DNA of 62,491 bases from an uncultured Alphaproteobacteria bacterium. GTDB lineage: Bacteria; Pseudomonadota; Alphaproteobacteria; RF32; CAG-239. Under the pieces are notes generated by a model, which saw only the letters and a list, made by a program, of their open reading frames with translations, searched no databases and was not told where the DNA came from. Each line of letters opens with the position of its first letter. Position 1 is the stretch's first letter. The stretch spans positions 1 through 62,491 of the forward strand of contig CASFSV010000035.1 in the NCBI GenBank assembly GCA_949297415.1, in the 5' to 3' direction. The position numbers and the translations under genes were made by a program. This document shows, in pieces, positions 23,066 to 32,780 of the stretch.

Positions 23066-24187
23066 ATGAAAAAATTAGATATCTATATAGCCAAGCAAAT
23101 TGTAACCGGTTTTTTGCTTGTGGCTCTTTCCCTGATGTCCATGCTATGGCTGACACAGTCGCTTCGTTTTGTGGAAATGGTAACTGATAAAGGGTTGCCG
23201 GTTTATTTATTTGTGGAAATGACATCTTTGTTGATGCCGCGCGTCTTTACTATTCTTTCTCCGATTGCGCTTTTTGTGGCGGTTATGTTTGTTTATAATC
23301 GTTTGCTGATGGATAGCGAATTGGTGGTAATGAAAGCGGTTGGTATCAGTTCGGTGGTGATTGCTCGTGCGGCTATTGGTATCGGGCTTATTTTAGCTGT
23401 GTTTAATGTGTTTGTGCTTAATGTCGGAATTCCTGCGGCGGAAAGTAAATTCCGTGATTTGGAATATGAAGTTAAAAACAGTTTTTCTAAAATGATGTTG
23501 CGCGAAGGAGCGTTTACGTCGTTTAAAAATAATATGACCATCTTTATTGATAAATTTATGGATGATGGCACTGTTAGAGGTATTTTGGTCAGTGATGGAA
23601 AGAATCCTCAAGAAAAGGTGGTTACCGTGGCTGAAAGCGGTATGCTGGAATATACGGATATTGGACCGAAAATCTTGCTTAAGAATGGAACTCGTCAGGT
23701 TATGAATAAGAAAAGCGGACAGTTTTCTTCTATGACATTTGATGATTATGTAGTTGATTTTGGCGATGTTTCTGTGGCTCGTAAAAAAGATAAAAGCGTG
23801 CGTGAAAGAAGTATTTCCGAATTGTTTGAAGAGGCTGGTAAAGAAGGTGTTTCTGAAAAAGAAGCAAAAGCTTTTCGGGCGGAAGCTCATCGCCGTATTT
23901 TGGCGCCATGGTTTAATTTGATTTTTGCTCTTTTGGCATGTACCGGATTGCTTATTTCTAATTTTAATCGTCGCGGACAGGGGAAAGTTATTACCATTTC
24001 TATTTTGGCGATGATTGCTGTTCAGGCTTTGGATATGACCTTTGCCAATATGGCACGTAAATATGAATGGATTGTCGTTTTAATGTATCTTAATTGCTTT
24101 TTGCCGTTGTTTATTGCCGGAGGATTGCTTTGGAAAACTCCATCGTGGCGCAAAAAACGCTCTAAGGAGATAAATGATGAATTTTAA
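23066..24187 (+). CDS. lptF: LPS export ABC transporter permease LptF
   Basis: Inner-membrane permease of the LptB2FG complex that extracts lipopolysaccharide. Layout of the YjgP/YjgQ family: three N-terminal membrane helices, a periplasmic jellyroll domain (about residues 125-265), and three C-terminal helices. LLMDSELVVMKAVGIS is the cytoplasmic coupling segment. 373 aa. AGGGA precedes the ATG. Its 3' end overlaps the lptD start by 14 bases. Only one permease gene is present, although lptF and lptG usually stand together; LptF is chosen over LptG from position first in the lptD group, so the letter is less certain. Confidence 0.88.
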   Translation: MKKLDIYIAKQIVTGFLLVALSLMSMLWLTQSLRFVEMVTDKGLPVYLFVEMTSLLMPRVFTILSPIALFVAVMFVYNRLLMDSELVVMKAVGISSVVIARAAIGIGLILAVFNVFVLNVGIPAAESKFRDLEYEVKNSFSKMMLREGAFTSFKNNMTIFIDKFMDDGTVRGILVSDGKNPQEKVVTVAESGMLEYTDIGPKILLKNGTRQVMNKKSGQFSSMTFDDYVVDFGDVSVARKKDKSVRERSISELFEEAGKEGVSEKEAKAFRAEAHRRILAPWFNLIFALLACTGLLISNFNRRGQGKVITISILAMIAVQALDMTFANMARKYEWIVVLMYLNCFLPLFIAGGLLWKTPSWRKKRSKEINDEF

Positions 24188-26507
24188 ATCTTGTGTTTCC
24201 GCTATTGTGCTGGTTCTCTTGGCGACATCTGCTTATGCGGCGAATGAACCTCATGCCGGTGCTTTTGTGCGTAAAGAAAATAATGTTGCGCCAAAGGCTG
24301 AATTTTCTCCGGGGAATATGACAGATATTATGCCTTCTTTGGAAGAAGATAAATCTGCTGTTTCTAAACAAGAAGAAAAAAAAGAACCTGAACAAGAAAT
24401 ATTCTTTTCTGCGGATGAAATGGAAGCGGATGACGCTAATGCTGTTATTACGGCTATCGGTAATGTTGTGGTTACGAGGGGTAATCTTGAGCTGATTTGC
24501 GATAAATTGTGGTATGACCAGAAAAAAGACGTGATTGTTGCTGAAGGTAATGCTGTACTTACTGAAGCGGATGGTAGTGTTCTCTATACAGATAAAATTA
24601 CTTTATCTGAGAGAATGAAACGTGCCGATGTTGATAAAGTTAAAGTTATTATGCGCGATGAATCGCGTATTTGGGCTGATTCTTTTGTGAAAAAAGTTAA
24701 TGATAATCGACAAATGCGTAACGCTTCGTATACCGCTTGTGATATTTGTCAAGGTAAATCTCCACTTTGGCGTATTGATGCCAGAAAGGTTAATTATGAT
24801 GCAGATGGGCAGAATATTAACTATAATGATGCAGTTTTAAGAGTGAAAAATATTCCGGTTTTTTATACGCCGTTTTTAAGTCATCCTTCGCCGGAAGTTA
24901 AACGTCGCTCAGGTCTCTTGATGACTTCAATGGGAAGTACTTCCTATACAGGGCAGTATATTCAACCAACGTATTTTTGGAATGTGTCTGATCAAACAGA
25001 TATTATTCTTTCTCCATATTTTACAACTGATAGAGGAATTGTCTGGGGGGGGCAGTATCGTCAGTACTTTTATAATGGTGAAATAAAGGCTGAAGGTACA
25101 TATCTTGAAGATGACGGGAAAGATTATGATAAAATTGACTATAAAACTTTTAATCGTCCAAAACGTCGTGGCAATTTATTCTTAGATGCGCGCTATGAAA
25201 TTAACGATTACTGGGTGGCAAATCTTGATTGGAATTATGTATCAGATGTATTCTATCTGAAAGATATGGATCTGGAAGGTAGAGATGATCCATGGTTGAC
25301 TTCTAAACTTTCGTTTGAGCGTTTTGAAGGGCGTGACTATGCTACGATTGAGGGTTATTATTATAAATTGACCAGCTATAGTTTGAAAGCTTCCAATAGT
25401 GCCGAATTTCAAAATAGAATGAGAAGCTTGCCAACAGTTGCGCCGTATATGGAATATGAACATATCAGCGATGCTAATCAATATGGTGCTTATTTCAAAA
25501 CTAATATCAGTTCGGCTTCGGTTTATCGTGAAAATGATGAGGAATCTCAACGCTTGACGATGATTAATTCTTGGGAACTTCCTTATACTAGTAATTATGG
25601 TGAACAGTATAAGTTTGTTGCTTCCGTTAAATCTGATGTCTATTATGTTGATGATTATATGTATAATTCAATAGATGATTATGATGGAACGCTTGCTAGA
25701 ATCTTTCCTCAGTTGGGTGTCGAGTGGCGCTTACCTTTTGTACGAGCTACCGAAACTTCCAGACAGATTTTAGAGCCAGTTGTTGTGGCTGTGTTGGCTC
25801 CGGAAAATGATAATGATATCGAAAAAATTCCTAATGCAGATAGTGCTGATGTGGAGTTCGATGATACTAATATCTTAAGTCTTGATAGATATGCCGGCTA
25901 TGATAGAAATGATGATGGAAGTCGTGTTAGCTATGGTTTGAATTGGAGCTCTTATGGCAATATCTTAGGTCGTACCTCTGCTTTTATTGCGCAAAGTTAT
26001 CAGTTCTCGGATAATAGCTCTTTTATGGATGCTGTTAACGGAGCAGATAATGATAGTCGTTTTTCCGATTATGTCGGGCGTATTTATGCTTCTCCGAATA
26101 AATATTTAGATTTAAACTATCGTTATCGTTTGGATAAAGATGATTTTGATTTAAAGTATAGCGAGTTGGGTGCAAAAGTTGGATCAGATATCTTTAATGT
26201 TTATACCTCTTATATTTATTTGCAGCCTAATCAAAATTCTTACTATAAGGCGAGTGAACGTAAAGAACTTTATTTTTCGGTTAGCTCGAAGTTGACGAAA
26301 GATTGGTCTGTTTCTGTGTATGATCGTATTGATTTGACTGATAATGGCGGTTCTTTGGAACATGGCGGACAGCTTATTTATGAAGATGAATGTTTGAAAT
26401 TGGCACTTGTTGCGAAAAAATATAATTATGATGATCCGACTTTGGATGATGATTATGAGTTTGGAATTACGTTCTTCTTGAAGACTTTGGGAGGAATGGG
26501 GTCTTAG
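24174..26507 (+). CDS. lptD: LPS assembly protein LptD
   Basis: Outer-membrane protein that inserts lipopolysaccharide into the outer leaflet. A signal peptide ends TSAYA before ANEPH. After a charged linker comes the OstA-like beta-jellyroll (about residues 75-185: IFFSADEMEADDANAVITA, then GNVVVTRGNLELICDKL), then a long barrel with alternating aromatic strands to the C-terminus. The usual Cys residues are largely absent apart from TACDICQG near residue 190, so the disulfide pattern differs from E. coli. 777 aa. AAGGAG lies before the ATG, and the gene is coupled to lptF. Confidence 0.92.
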   Translation: MMNFKSCVSAIVLVLLATSAYAANEPHAGAFVRKENNVAPKAEFSPGNMTDIMPSLEEDKSAVSKQEEKKEPEQEIFFSADEMEADDANAVITAIGNVVVTRGNLELICDKLWYDQKKDVIVAEGNAVLTEADGSVLYTDKITLSERMKRADVDKVKVIMRDESRIWADSFVKKVNDNRQMRNASYTACDICQGKSPLWRIDARKVNYDADGQNINYNDAVLRVKNIPVFYTPFLSHPSPEVKRRSGLLMTSMGSTSYTGQYIQPTYFWNVSDQTDIILSPYFTTDRGIVWGGQYRQYFYNGEIKAEGTYLEDDGKDYDKIDYKTFNRPKRRGNLFLDARYEINDYWVANLDWNYVSDVFYLKDMDLEGRDDPWLTSKLSFERFEGRDYATIEGYYYKLTSYSLKASNSAEFQNRMRSLPTVAPYMEYEHISDANQYGAYFKTNISSASVYRENDEESQRLTMINSWELPYTSNYGEQYKFVASVKSDVYYVDDYMYNSIDDYDGTLARIFPQLGVEWRLPFVRATETSRQILEPVVVAVLAPENDNDIEKIPNADSADVEFDDTNILSLDRYAGYDRNDDGSRVSYGLNWSSYGNILGRTSAFIAQSYQFSDNSSFMDAVNGADNDSRFSDYVGRIYASPNKYLDLNYRYRLDKDDFDLKYSELGAKVGSDIFNVYTSYIYLQPNQNSYYKASERKELYFSVSSKLTKDWSVSVYDRIDLTDNGGSLEHGGQLIYEDECLKLALVAKKYNYDDPTLDDDYEFGITFFLKTLGGMGS

Positions 26508-26527
26508 TTTTAAAGGAGTATGAAATC

Positions 26528-27655
26528 ATGATGCTTAAAAGAGGACTTGGAGTTATTGCTTTAGGGATGTTGATGTCTTCTGTAGCTTGGGCGGCAGATG
26601 TGAACTTGTCTGATTTGGATAAGGCTGTTCGTAGCTCGTCTTCTAATTCAATTATGTTTAAACGAGGGCCTGAAGCTCAGATGGAAATGGAGCGTCGCGA
26701 ACAACAAAAAGCAGAGGAAGAAGCGCGTCAAAAAGCTGAACAAGAAGCGAAAATGAAAAAAGAACAAGCCGTCTTTAAGCCATATAATTTGTTTGGTTCA
26801 GGGTGGAAAATTGTTGCAACTATTAACGGAGAGATGATTTCTAATAAAGATTTGCAAGAACGCGCTAATTTATTCTCTTTAACCACCGGACTTAATGCTA
26901 ATGCAAAAAATAAAAAAATGGTTGCCGATAAAGTTCTTCAAAATACTATTGATGAAAAAATTAAATTGCAAGAAGCTGAAAAACAAGGTGTGCATGTTTC
27001 TGATAAAGAAGTGCGTGACGCTTATCGGAATTTTGAGAAGGCAAATGGTGTTCCTGCAGGAAAATTTAATAATGTTTTGAAGGAATACCATGTCAGTAAA
27101 GATGTGTTTATGACACAAATTAAAGCTAATCTGTTATGGAATAAATTGATTAACAATAAAGTTAGTATGAGTGGTGTGGGGGTTTCTGAACGTGAAGTGC
27201 AGGATGAATTTGCTCGTATTAAAAAAGATATGAATACACCTAAATATATGGTTTCCGAAATTGTTATTAAACGTAAAGATGGTGAACATATTGATGAATT
27301 GGTGGAAATTTTGAAAAAAGATCCTCGTTTTGAATTATATGCCGCACAATTTTCTCAAAGTGCAAGTGCTCCTTCGGGAGGAAAACTCGGGTGGGTTGCA
27401 AATGGGCAACTTCCGGCTCCTTTAGATAAAGCTGTGCGTAACTTAAAAGAAGGTCAGGTTTCTAATGCTATTCCCTATCGATCCGATTTTTATATCTTTA
27501 AAATGGATAAGATTTATAATCCAGCTAAAGATAAGCAGAAAATGCCTACAGAAGATGAAGTGCGTGAGTTTATCAAGAATCGTAAAACCGATGAAATTGC
27601 TAATAAATATATCCGTGATTTGCGTAATCGCGCCGTGGTGGAAAAGAAGTTCTAA
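26528..27655 (+). CDS. surA: Periplasmic chaperone / peptidyl-prolyl isomerase SurA
   Basis: Escorts outer-membrane proteins such as LptD to the BAM complex. A signal peptide ends SVAWA before ADVNL. A Glu/Lys/Gln-rich coiled stretch (about residues 55-80) precedes the SurA N-domain (IVATINGEMISNKDLQERA), and one parvulin domain lies at about 235-335 (YMVSEIVIKRKDGE; FSQSASAPSGGKLGWV). E. coli SurA has two parvulin domains; one is common in alphaproteobacteria. AAAGGAG precedes the ATG. It follows lptD by 20 bases. Confidence 0.9.
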   Translation: MMLKRGLGVIALGMLMSSVAWAADVNLSDLDKAVRSSSSNSIMFKRGPEAQMEMERREQQKAEEEARQKAEQEAKMKKEQAVFKPYNLFGSGWKIVATINGEMISNKDLQERANLFSLTTGLNANAKNKKMVADKVLQNTIDEKIKLQEAEKQGVHVSDKEVRDAYRNFEKANGVPAGKFNNVLKEYHVSKDVFMTQIKANLLWNKLINNKVSMSGVGVSEREVQDEFARIKKDMNTPKYMVSEIVIKRKDGEHIDELVEILKKDPRFELYAAQFSQSASAPSGGKLGWVANGQLPAPLDKAVRNLKEGQVSNAIPYRSDFYIFKMDKIYNPAKDKQKMPTEDEVREFIKNRKTDEIANKYIRDLRNRAVVEKKF

Positions 27656-27681
27656 ACGTTTACGGTTTTGAGGGAAAGAAA

Positions 27682-28512
27682 ATGGTTGATGTGCCAACGA
27701 CAAAATTTTTTGTAGAAAAATACGGATTGATGGCTAAAAAAGCCTTAGGGCAAAATTTTTTGTTAGACGGCAATATTACCGATAAAATTATGCGTCTTTC
27801 TTTGAATGAGCAAAAACTTAAGGATTTAAGTGCTGAGCAGGTGGTAGAAATCGGCCCGGGACCAGGTGGATTGACGCAGGCTGTTTTGCGCCAAAATCCA
27901 CAAAAAATGACGGTTATTGAAATGGATGAGAGATGCTTGGATATTTTGCATGAAATTCAAGGTTTCTATCCGCAGCTTGAAGTTGTTGAAGGTGATGCTC
28001 TCAAATTTGATTTTTGTGCCAAATCTGTAACAGACGGTAAATTTCATATCGTCAGTAATCTTCCTTATAATATTTCCGTAGTGCTTTTAACCGGATGGTT
28101 GAAGCATATTGATTGCTACAAAAGTATGACGCTGATGTTTCAAAAAGAAGTGGCCGATAGAATTACCGCGCCAATCGGTACAAAAGATTATGGACGTATT
28201 TCTGTTATGGCACAGTTACAATGCGATGTCGTTAAATTGTTTGATTTGCCGCCAACTTGTTTTGTGCCGGCTCCGAAAATTTGGTCTTCGGTTCTTTTGT
28301 TCAAACCTAAAGAAAATCCATTGGATGAAAAGGTTTTAGCTAAAGTTGAAAAATTGACGGAACTTGCTTTTGGGCAAAGACGTAAAATGATACGACAAAG
28401 CTTGAAATCTGTTCCAGATTTGGCTCTTAAGGCCGAAAAATTTGGTGTCGATTTGACGTTGCGTGCAGAAAATTTAACGCCGCAGCAATATCTTGATTTG
28501 GCTTTATTATAA
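27682..28512 (+). CDS. rsmA: 16S rRNA (adenine1518/1519-N6)-dimethyltransferase
   Basis: KsgA/RsmA dimethylates two adjacent adenines near the 3' end of 16S rRNA. AKKALGQNFLLDGNI, VEIGPGPGGLTQAVL and SNLPYNIS (catalytic motif) are diagnostic. 276 aa. GAGGGAAAG precedes the ATG. It is the last gene of the lptF-lptD-surA-rsmA group; pdxA, which commonly lies between surA and rsmA, is absent. Confidence 0.97.
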   Translation: MVDVPTTKFFVEKYGLMAKKALGQNFLLDGNITDKIMRLSLNEQKLKDLSAEQVVEIGPGPGGLTQAVLRQNPQKMTVIEMDERCLDILHEIQGFYPQLEVVEGDALKFDFCAKSVTDGKFHIVSNLPYNISVVLLTGWLKHIDCYKSMTLMFQKEVADRITAPIGTKDYGRISVMAQLQCDVVKLFDLPPTCFVPAPKIWSSVLLFKPKENPLDEKVLAKVEKLTELAFGQRRKMIRQSLKSVPDLALKAEKFGVDLTLRAENLTPQQYLDLALL

Positions 28513-28618
28513 AAGGGATTTTCTTTATCCTAAACTTTGGGTTAGGTCTATTTAAATTTTTAAAAAACAAATTATTTCTTCTCTTGTTTTAATTCTTAAT
28601 TTTTTATAGGAGAAGAAA

Positions 28619-29200
28619 ATGACAGAAGGTGTTAGATTTCCAACTTTAGCTTTTATTACAGGTGGTGCAGGACAGGCTAATGATGGTATTCCACCACAAC
28701 CATTCGAAACTTTTTGTTATGATTCCGCTTTGTTGCAAGCTAAAATCGAAAACTTTAATGTAATTCCTTATACTTCCGTTTTGCCGAAGGAAATTTATGG
28801 GCATATCGTGCCTGTTGATAAAGTGGTTAACCAATTTAAACACGGCGCAGTGTTAGAAGTGATTATGGCTGGAAACGGTGCTAATCGTGATGAACATAAA
28901 GCGATTGCTACTGGTGTCGGTATTTGCTGGGGTAAGGATAAAAAAGGCGAACTTATCGGCGGTTGGGCTGCTGAATATGTTGAGTATTTTGATACACATA
29001 TTGATGATGATATTGCTAAAGGTCATGCCGAAATGTGGCTTAATAAATCTCTTAATCATGAACTAGAAATACGCGGTGTTGAAAAACATAGCGAATTCCA
29101 AATGTTCCATAATTATATCAATATTGAACAACAATTCGGTTATTGCTTAACTTGTCTTGGTTTTCTTAACTTTGAACATGCTCCGGCGGCTAAAATCTAA
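28619..29200 (+). CDS. aaxB: Pyruvoyl-dependent arginine decarboxylase
   Basis: Converts arginine to agmatine and CO2, consuming a proton. The proenzyme cleaves itself before a serine, which becomes the pyruvoyl cofactor: here Thr52-Ser53 in [10 protein letters not shown], the same pair and position I recall for the Chlamydia enzyme. Other family marks are [12 protein letters not shown] at the N-terminus, [22 protein letters not shown], and [12 protein letters not shown]. 193 aa. A strong AGGAGAAG precedes the ATG. An arginine-type antiporter gene follows after 56 bases, which together form an acid-resistance or polyamine-supply module. Confidence 0.92.
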   Translation: MTEGVRFPTLAFITGGAGQANDGIPPQPFETFCYDSALLQAKIENFNVIPYTSVLPKEIYGHIVPVDKVVNQFKHGAVLEVIMAGNGANRDEHKAIATGVGICWGKDKKGELIGGWAAEYVEYFDTHIDDDIAKGHAEMWLNKSLNHELEIRGVEKHSEFQMFHNYINIEQQFGYCLTCLGFLNFEHAPAAKI

Positions 29201-29256
29201 TTGTATGTTTTAGTTCTGCTTTGTGTGAAATTTTTTGATTTGTAAAGGATAATACA

Positions 29257-30741
29257 ATGGCAAATAAAGACAATGCAAAAGTTGCTCATAACGCAACGGA
29301 AAATAAATCTTCCGGCGGTGGACAACTTGGTGTTTTGGCTCTTGCCGGCGTTGTTGTCAGTTCAATGATTGGGGGAGGCATTTATAGCCTCCCTCAAAAT
29401 ATGGCTGCGGGTGCGTCGGTGGGGGCTGTGTTATTGGCTTGGTTGATTACCGGTATCGGTGTTTTTTTTATTGCGAATACTTTTCGTATTCTTTCGGTTG
29501 TAAAACCGAATCTAACTGCTGGTATTTATATGTATAGTCGAGAAGGGTTTGGGCCTTATGTCGGTTTTACTATCGGCTGGTCGTATTGGTTGTGTCAGAT
29601 TTGTGGTAATGTCGGTTATGCCGTTATTACAATGGATGCTCTTAACTACTTCTTTCCGCCTTATTTTGCCGGTGGAAACGGATTTTATTCCATTATCGGC
29701 GGTTCTCTATTAATCTGGGGCTTTAATGCTTTGGTTTTGAAAGGAATTAAACAAGCAACGATTATTAACCTTATCGGTACAATCGCTAAAATCGCTCCTT
29801 TGTTGTTCTTTATCGTGATTACCTTAATCTTCTTTAATTCTGATAAATTCTCATTTGATTTTTGGGGCGAAAATGAACATTCTCTCGGTGATGTTTCTAA
29901 TCAAATCAAAGGAACGATGCTTGTTACGCTTTGGGCGTTTATCGGTATTGAAGGGGCAGTGGTTATGTCTAAGCACGCTAAAAATCAAAAGGCTGTCGGT
30001 TCGGCTACGCTTTTGGGGTTTGCTGGATGTTTGTTGATTTATGTGTTGCTTTCAATTTTACCGTACGGTTTGTTTACGCAAGAACAGTTGGCGAAAATGC
30101 CGAATCCGTCTACTGCTGCTGTTTTAGAGCCGGTTATCGGTAAATGGGGCGCTTATATTATGAATATCGGTTTGCTTATTTCCGTTTTAACCAGCTGGCT
30201 TGCTTGGACTATGGTTACCGCGCAAATTCCTCAGGCGGCGGCTGAAAATGGTACGTTCCCGAAAGAGTTTGCTAAAGAAAATGATGCTCAAGCTCCATCG
30301 GTTTCTTTATATGTTACCAGTGGTCTGATGCAAATCTTTATGCTGATGGTTTATTTTTCCGGTAATGCTTGGAATACGATGCTTAGTATTACCAGTGTTA
30401 TGGTGTTGCCTGCTTATTTTGCCAGCGCAATGTATTTGTGGAAAGTTTGTGAAGATCATGAGTATCCTAAAAATTTCTATATCGCGCGTTCTTATGCTCT
30501 GCTTTCTGGCGTATTAGGGGCGGTATATGCGTTGTGGTTGATTTATGCTGCCGGTTTAAGCTATTTGTTGATGGCACTTATTTTTATGGCGCTCGGTATT
30601 CCGGTTTATATTCACGCTCGTAGGCAAAGCGCTCCTGATGAACCGGCGTTTTCGACCGGAGAGCGGTTTGCTGCCGTTATTTTGGTGATGGCTGCTCTTT
30701 TTGCTATTTATGCTATGGCAACAGGTATTGTCAGTGCTTAA
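29257..30741 (+). CDS. APC-family basic amino acid antiporter (arginine/agmatine or arginine/ornithine type)
   Basis: About twelve membrane segments. The first has the APC signature [17 protein letters not shown], followed by the Gly-rich helix 1 break, and [18 protein letters not shown] is the conserved helix 6 region of ArcD/AaxC-type exchangers. 494 aa. AAAGGA precedes the ATG. Its place behind the decarboxylase points to exchange of external arginine for internal agmatine, as in Chlamydia AaxC or E. coli AdiC. Substrate is inferred from context; ornithine or lysine exchange cannot be excluded from sequence. A bidirectional terminator closes the pair. Confidence 0.88.
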   Translation: MANKDNAKVAHNATENKSSGGGQLGVLALAGVVVSSMIGGGIYSLPQNMAAGASVGAVLLAWLITGIGVFFIANTFRILSVVKPNLTAGIYMYSREGFGPYVGFTIGWSYWLCQICGNVGYAVITMDALNYFFPPYFAGGNGFYSIIGGSLLIWGFNALVLKGIKQATIINLIGTIAKIAPLLFFIVITLIFFNSDKFSFDFWGENEHSLGDVSNQIKGTMLVTLWAFIGIEGAVVMSKHAKNQKAVGSATLLGFAGCLLIYVLLSILPYGLFTQEQLAKMPNPSTAAVLEPVIGKWGAYIMNIGLLISVLTSWLAWTMVTAQIPQAAAENGTFPKEFAKENDAQAPSVSLYVTSGLMQIFMLMVYFSGNAWNTMLSITSVMVLPAYFASAMYLWKVCEDHEYPKNFYIARSYALLSGVLGAVYALWLIYAAGLSYLLMALIFMALGIPVYIHARRQSAPDEPAFSTGERFAAVILVMAALFAIYAMATGIVSA

Positions 30742-30751
30742 TTTTCTATAA

Positions 30752-30783
30752 AATAAAAGCACCGTTTTTTCGGTGCTTTTATT
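30752..30783. terminator. Bidirectional terminator between the antiporter and gapR
   Basis: AATAAAAGCACCG pairs perfectly with CGGTGCTTTTATT (13 bp, six-T loop), with A/T runs at both ends, so it can serve both convergent genes. Confidence 0.93.
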
Positions 30784-30799
30784 TTTGTTCTGTGCAATC

Positions 30800-31048
30800 T
30801 TAAACGTTTAATGCTTTACGATATGTTTCAAGCAAAAATTCTTGCTCATCTCGGTCGGCTTGATTCATCTTTCTTAATTTGATGATGGCTTTCATTATCT
30901 TTACATCAAAACCAACGCCTTTGGCTTCTGCATAGATATCACGGATGTCTGATGAAATCCCTTTCTTTTCTTCTTCCAAGCGTTCAATGCGTTCAATTAA
31001 AGAATTCAGTCTGGTGCTGTCAATTCCGCCAACTTCATTTTCTGCCAT
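30800..31048 (-). CDS. gapR: Nucleoid-associated protein GapR (DUF2312)
   Basis: 82 residues. RLNSLIERIERLEEEKKGI is the N-terminal coiled coil; DIYAEAKGVGFDVKIMKAI is the diagnostic DUF2312 core. In Caulobacter, GapR forms clamps on overtwisted A+T-rich DNA ahead of polymerases and stimulates type II topoisomerases. The family is almost confined to alphaproteobacteria and their phages, which helps place the window. GGGAGA lies before the ATG. Confidence 0.95.
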   Translation of the reverse strand: MAENEVGGIDSTRLNSLIERIERLEEEKKGISSDIRDIYAEAKGVGFDVKIMKAIIKLRKMNQADRDEQEFLLETYRKALNV

Positions 31049-31259
31049 AACTATTCTCCCTATATTGTGTTATTAAAGAATCATTTTTCGGTATCGGACT
31101 TTAGCAAAGATATTTTTTTTTGACAAGTAATAAATTTGATACATTTTAGTTGCGCTTAATTTGTTGTGGAGAAGTTAAAGAATAATAAGTTATTAAACTT
31201 TTATGGTATATACCTTATCATAACGAAAGTTTGGTTTTAATTTTTTTTAGGGGATGAAT

Positions 31260-32681
31260 ATGCCAATAAATACGCGTACGAAAATTTTAGCAACCTTAGG
31301 CCCGTCTTCTAATACCGAAGAGAAAATTTCCGCACTTATTGATGCTGGTGTTGATGGTTTTAGATTGAATTTTAGTCACGGTACTCATGAGGAACATCAA
31401 AATATTTATCAGTTGGTTAGAAAATTGGCTAAAGAAAAAAATGTTCAGGTTACGGTTGTGGCTGATATGCAAGGACCAAAGCTCAGAATCGGTATGTTTA
31501 AAGACGGTAAAGTGCTTTTGCATAAAGGGCAAAAGTTTACACTTGATATGAAAAATGAATTGGGTGATGAGAATCGAGTTACTCTTCCGCATAAGGAAAT
31601 TTTTGAAGCGCTGAAAGTTGGCGATAAACTGCTCGTTAATGATGGTAATATTGTCTTGAGTGTTTTGAAATGTAATAAAGAATCTGCTCTTACCGAAGTT
31701 GAAGTAGGGGGCTTTATTTCCGGTCACAAAGGTGTTAATTTACCGAACTCTTCCCTTAATATTTCACCGTTGACACCAAAGGATTTGGATGATTTGGAAT
31801 TCGCTTTGGGACTTGGTGTTGATTGTATTTGTTTGTCCTTTGTTCAACGTGTTTCTGATATTAAAGAAGCACGTAAAATTATCGGTAAAAGAGCTTGGAT
31901 TATTTCTAAATTAGAAAAACCACAGGTTTTGGATGATTTGGATAATATTATTAAAGCTTCTGATATGGTTATGGTGGCTCGTGGTGATTTGGGTGTGGAG
32001 TGCCCGATTGTTACCGTGCCGGTTTTACAAAAACGAATCGTTTCTAAATGCCGTATCTTTGGCAAACCGGTTATTGTTGCAACGCAGATGCTCGAATCGA
32101 TGATGAATGCTCCAATGCCAACTCGTGCAGAAGTATCTGATATTGCCAATGCAGTTTATGATGGTTGTGATGTGGTTATGCTTTCAGGGGAAACTGCAGC
32201 CGGTAATTATCCGGTTGAAACCGTGCAGACAATGCATGGCGTTATTCAACAGGTTGAAAGCGATCCGAAATATTTGGAAAATGTACATCATTTCTGTCAG
32301 GGGAATAATTGCAATAGCGAAGCTCATGCTATTACACATGCGGCAGGTGAGGTGGTTAAAACTCTTGATAAAGTCGCTTGTATCGCTACTTTTTCCGTCA
32401 GCGGTGCAACCACTCTGGCGATGGCTCAGGAACGTCCGAACCTTCCGATTATTTCTATTAACCCAACAGAAGAAATTGCTCGCAGACTTAACTTGGTTTG
32501 GGGCGTTAAAACCTATATTGATACAAAAGTATTTGAGAGTTTTGATAATATTGAAACAGTTTCTCGTTCTTTTGCATCTCTTTCCGGATTGGCTAAGAAA
32601 GGCGAATATATTGTGGTTACTGCCGGATATCCATTTGGTAGAGTAGGAAGCACAAACGTTTTACATATTGTTAAAGCGTAA
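31260..32681 (+). CDS. pyk: Pyruvate kinase
   Basis: Last step of glycolysis: phosphoenolpyruvate and ADP to pyruvate and ATP. RTKILATLGPSS at the N-terminus, ISKLEKPQVLDDLDNI with the catalytic lysine, MVARGDLGVECP, and TQMLESMMNAPMPTRAE are all typical. 473 aa with the usual C-terminal allosteric domain. The ATG six bases downstream of an in-frame one is used because AGGGG abuts the earlier ATG. The long space upstream (about 210 bases to gapR) holds both divergent promoters. Confidence 0.97.
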   Translation: MPINTRTKILATLGPSSNTEEKISALIDAGVDGFRLNFSHGTHEEHQNIYQLVRKLAKEKNVQVTVVADMQGPKLRIGMFKDGKVLLHKGQKFTLDMKNELGDENRVTLPHKEIFEALKVGDKLLVNDGNIVLSVLKCNKESALTEVEVGGFISGHKGVNLPNSSLNISPLTPKDLDDLEFALGLGVDCICLSFVQRVSDIKEARKIIGKRAWIISKLEKPQVLDDLDNIIKASDMVMVARGDLGVECPIVTVPVLQKRIVSKCRIFGKPVIVATQMLESMMNAPMPTRAEVSDIANAVYDGCDVVMLSGETAAGNYPVETVQTMHGVIQQVESDPKYLENVHHFCQGNNCNSEAHAITHAAGEVVKTLDKVACIATFSVSGATTLAMAQERPNLPIISINPTEEIARRLNLVWGVKTYIDTKVFESFDNIETVSRSFASLSGLAKKGEYIVVTAGYPFGRVGSTNVLHIVKA

Positions 32682-32780
32682 TTATTTTTTTAGATGACAT
32701 TTAGTCAGATCTTGCAAGTACTTTTTGCTTTCTGAGTGAATGTAATCTTATTTGTTTATGAGTAATTTTTTAGAGGCAAT

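Noticed and set aside
23293..23890. Long antisense frames inside lptF and many similar ones opposite other genes
   Set aside because: They have no ribosome binding site, an odd amino-acid makeup (rich in Phe, His, Ile, Asn, as expected from antisense of A+T-rich genes) and lie fully over well-supported genes.
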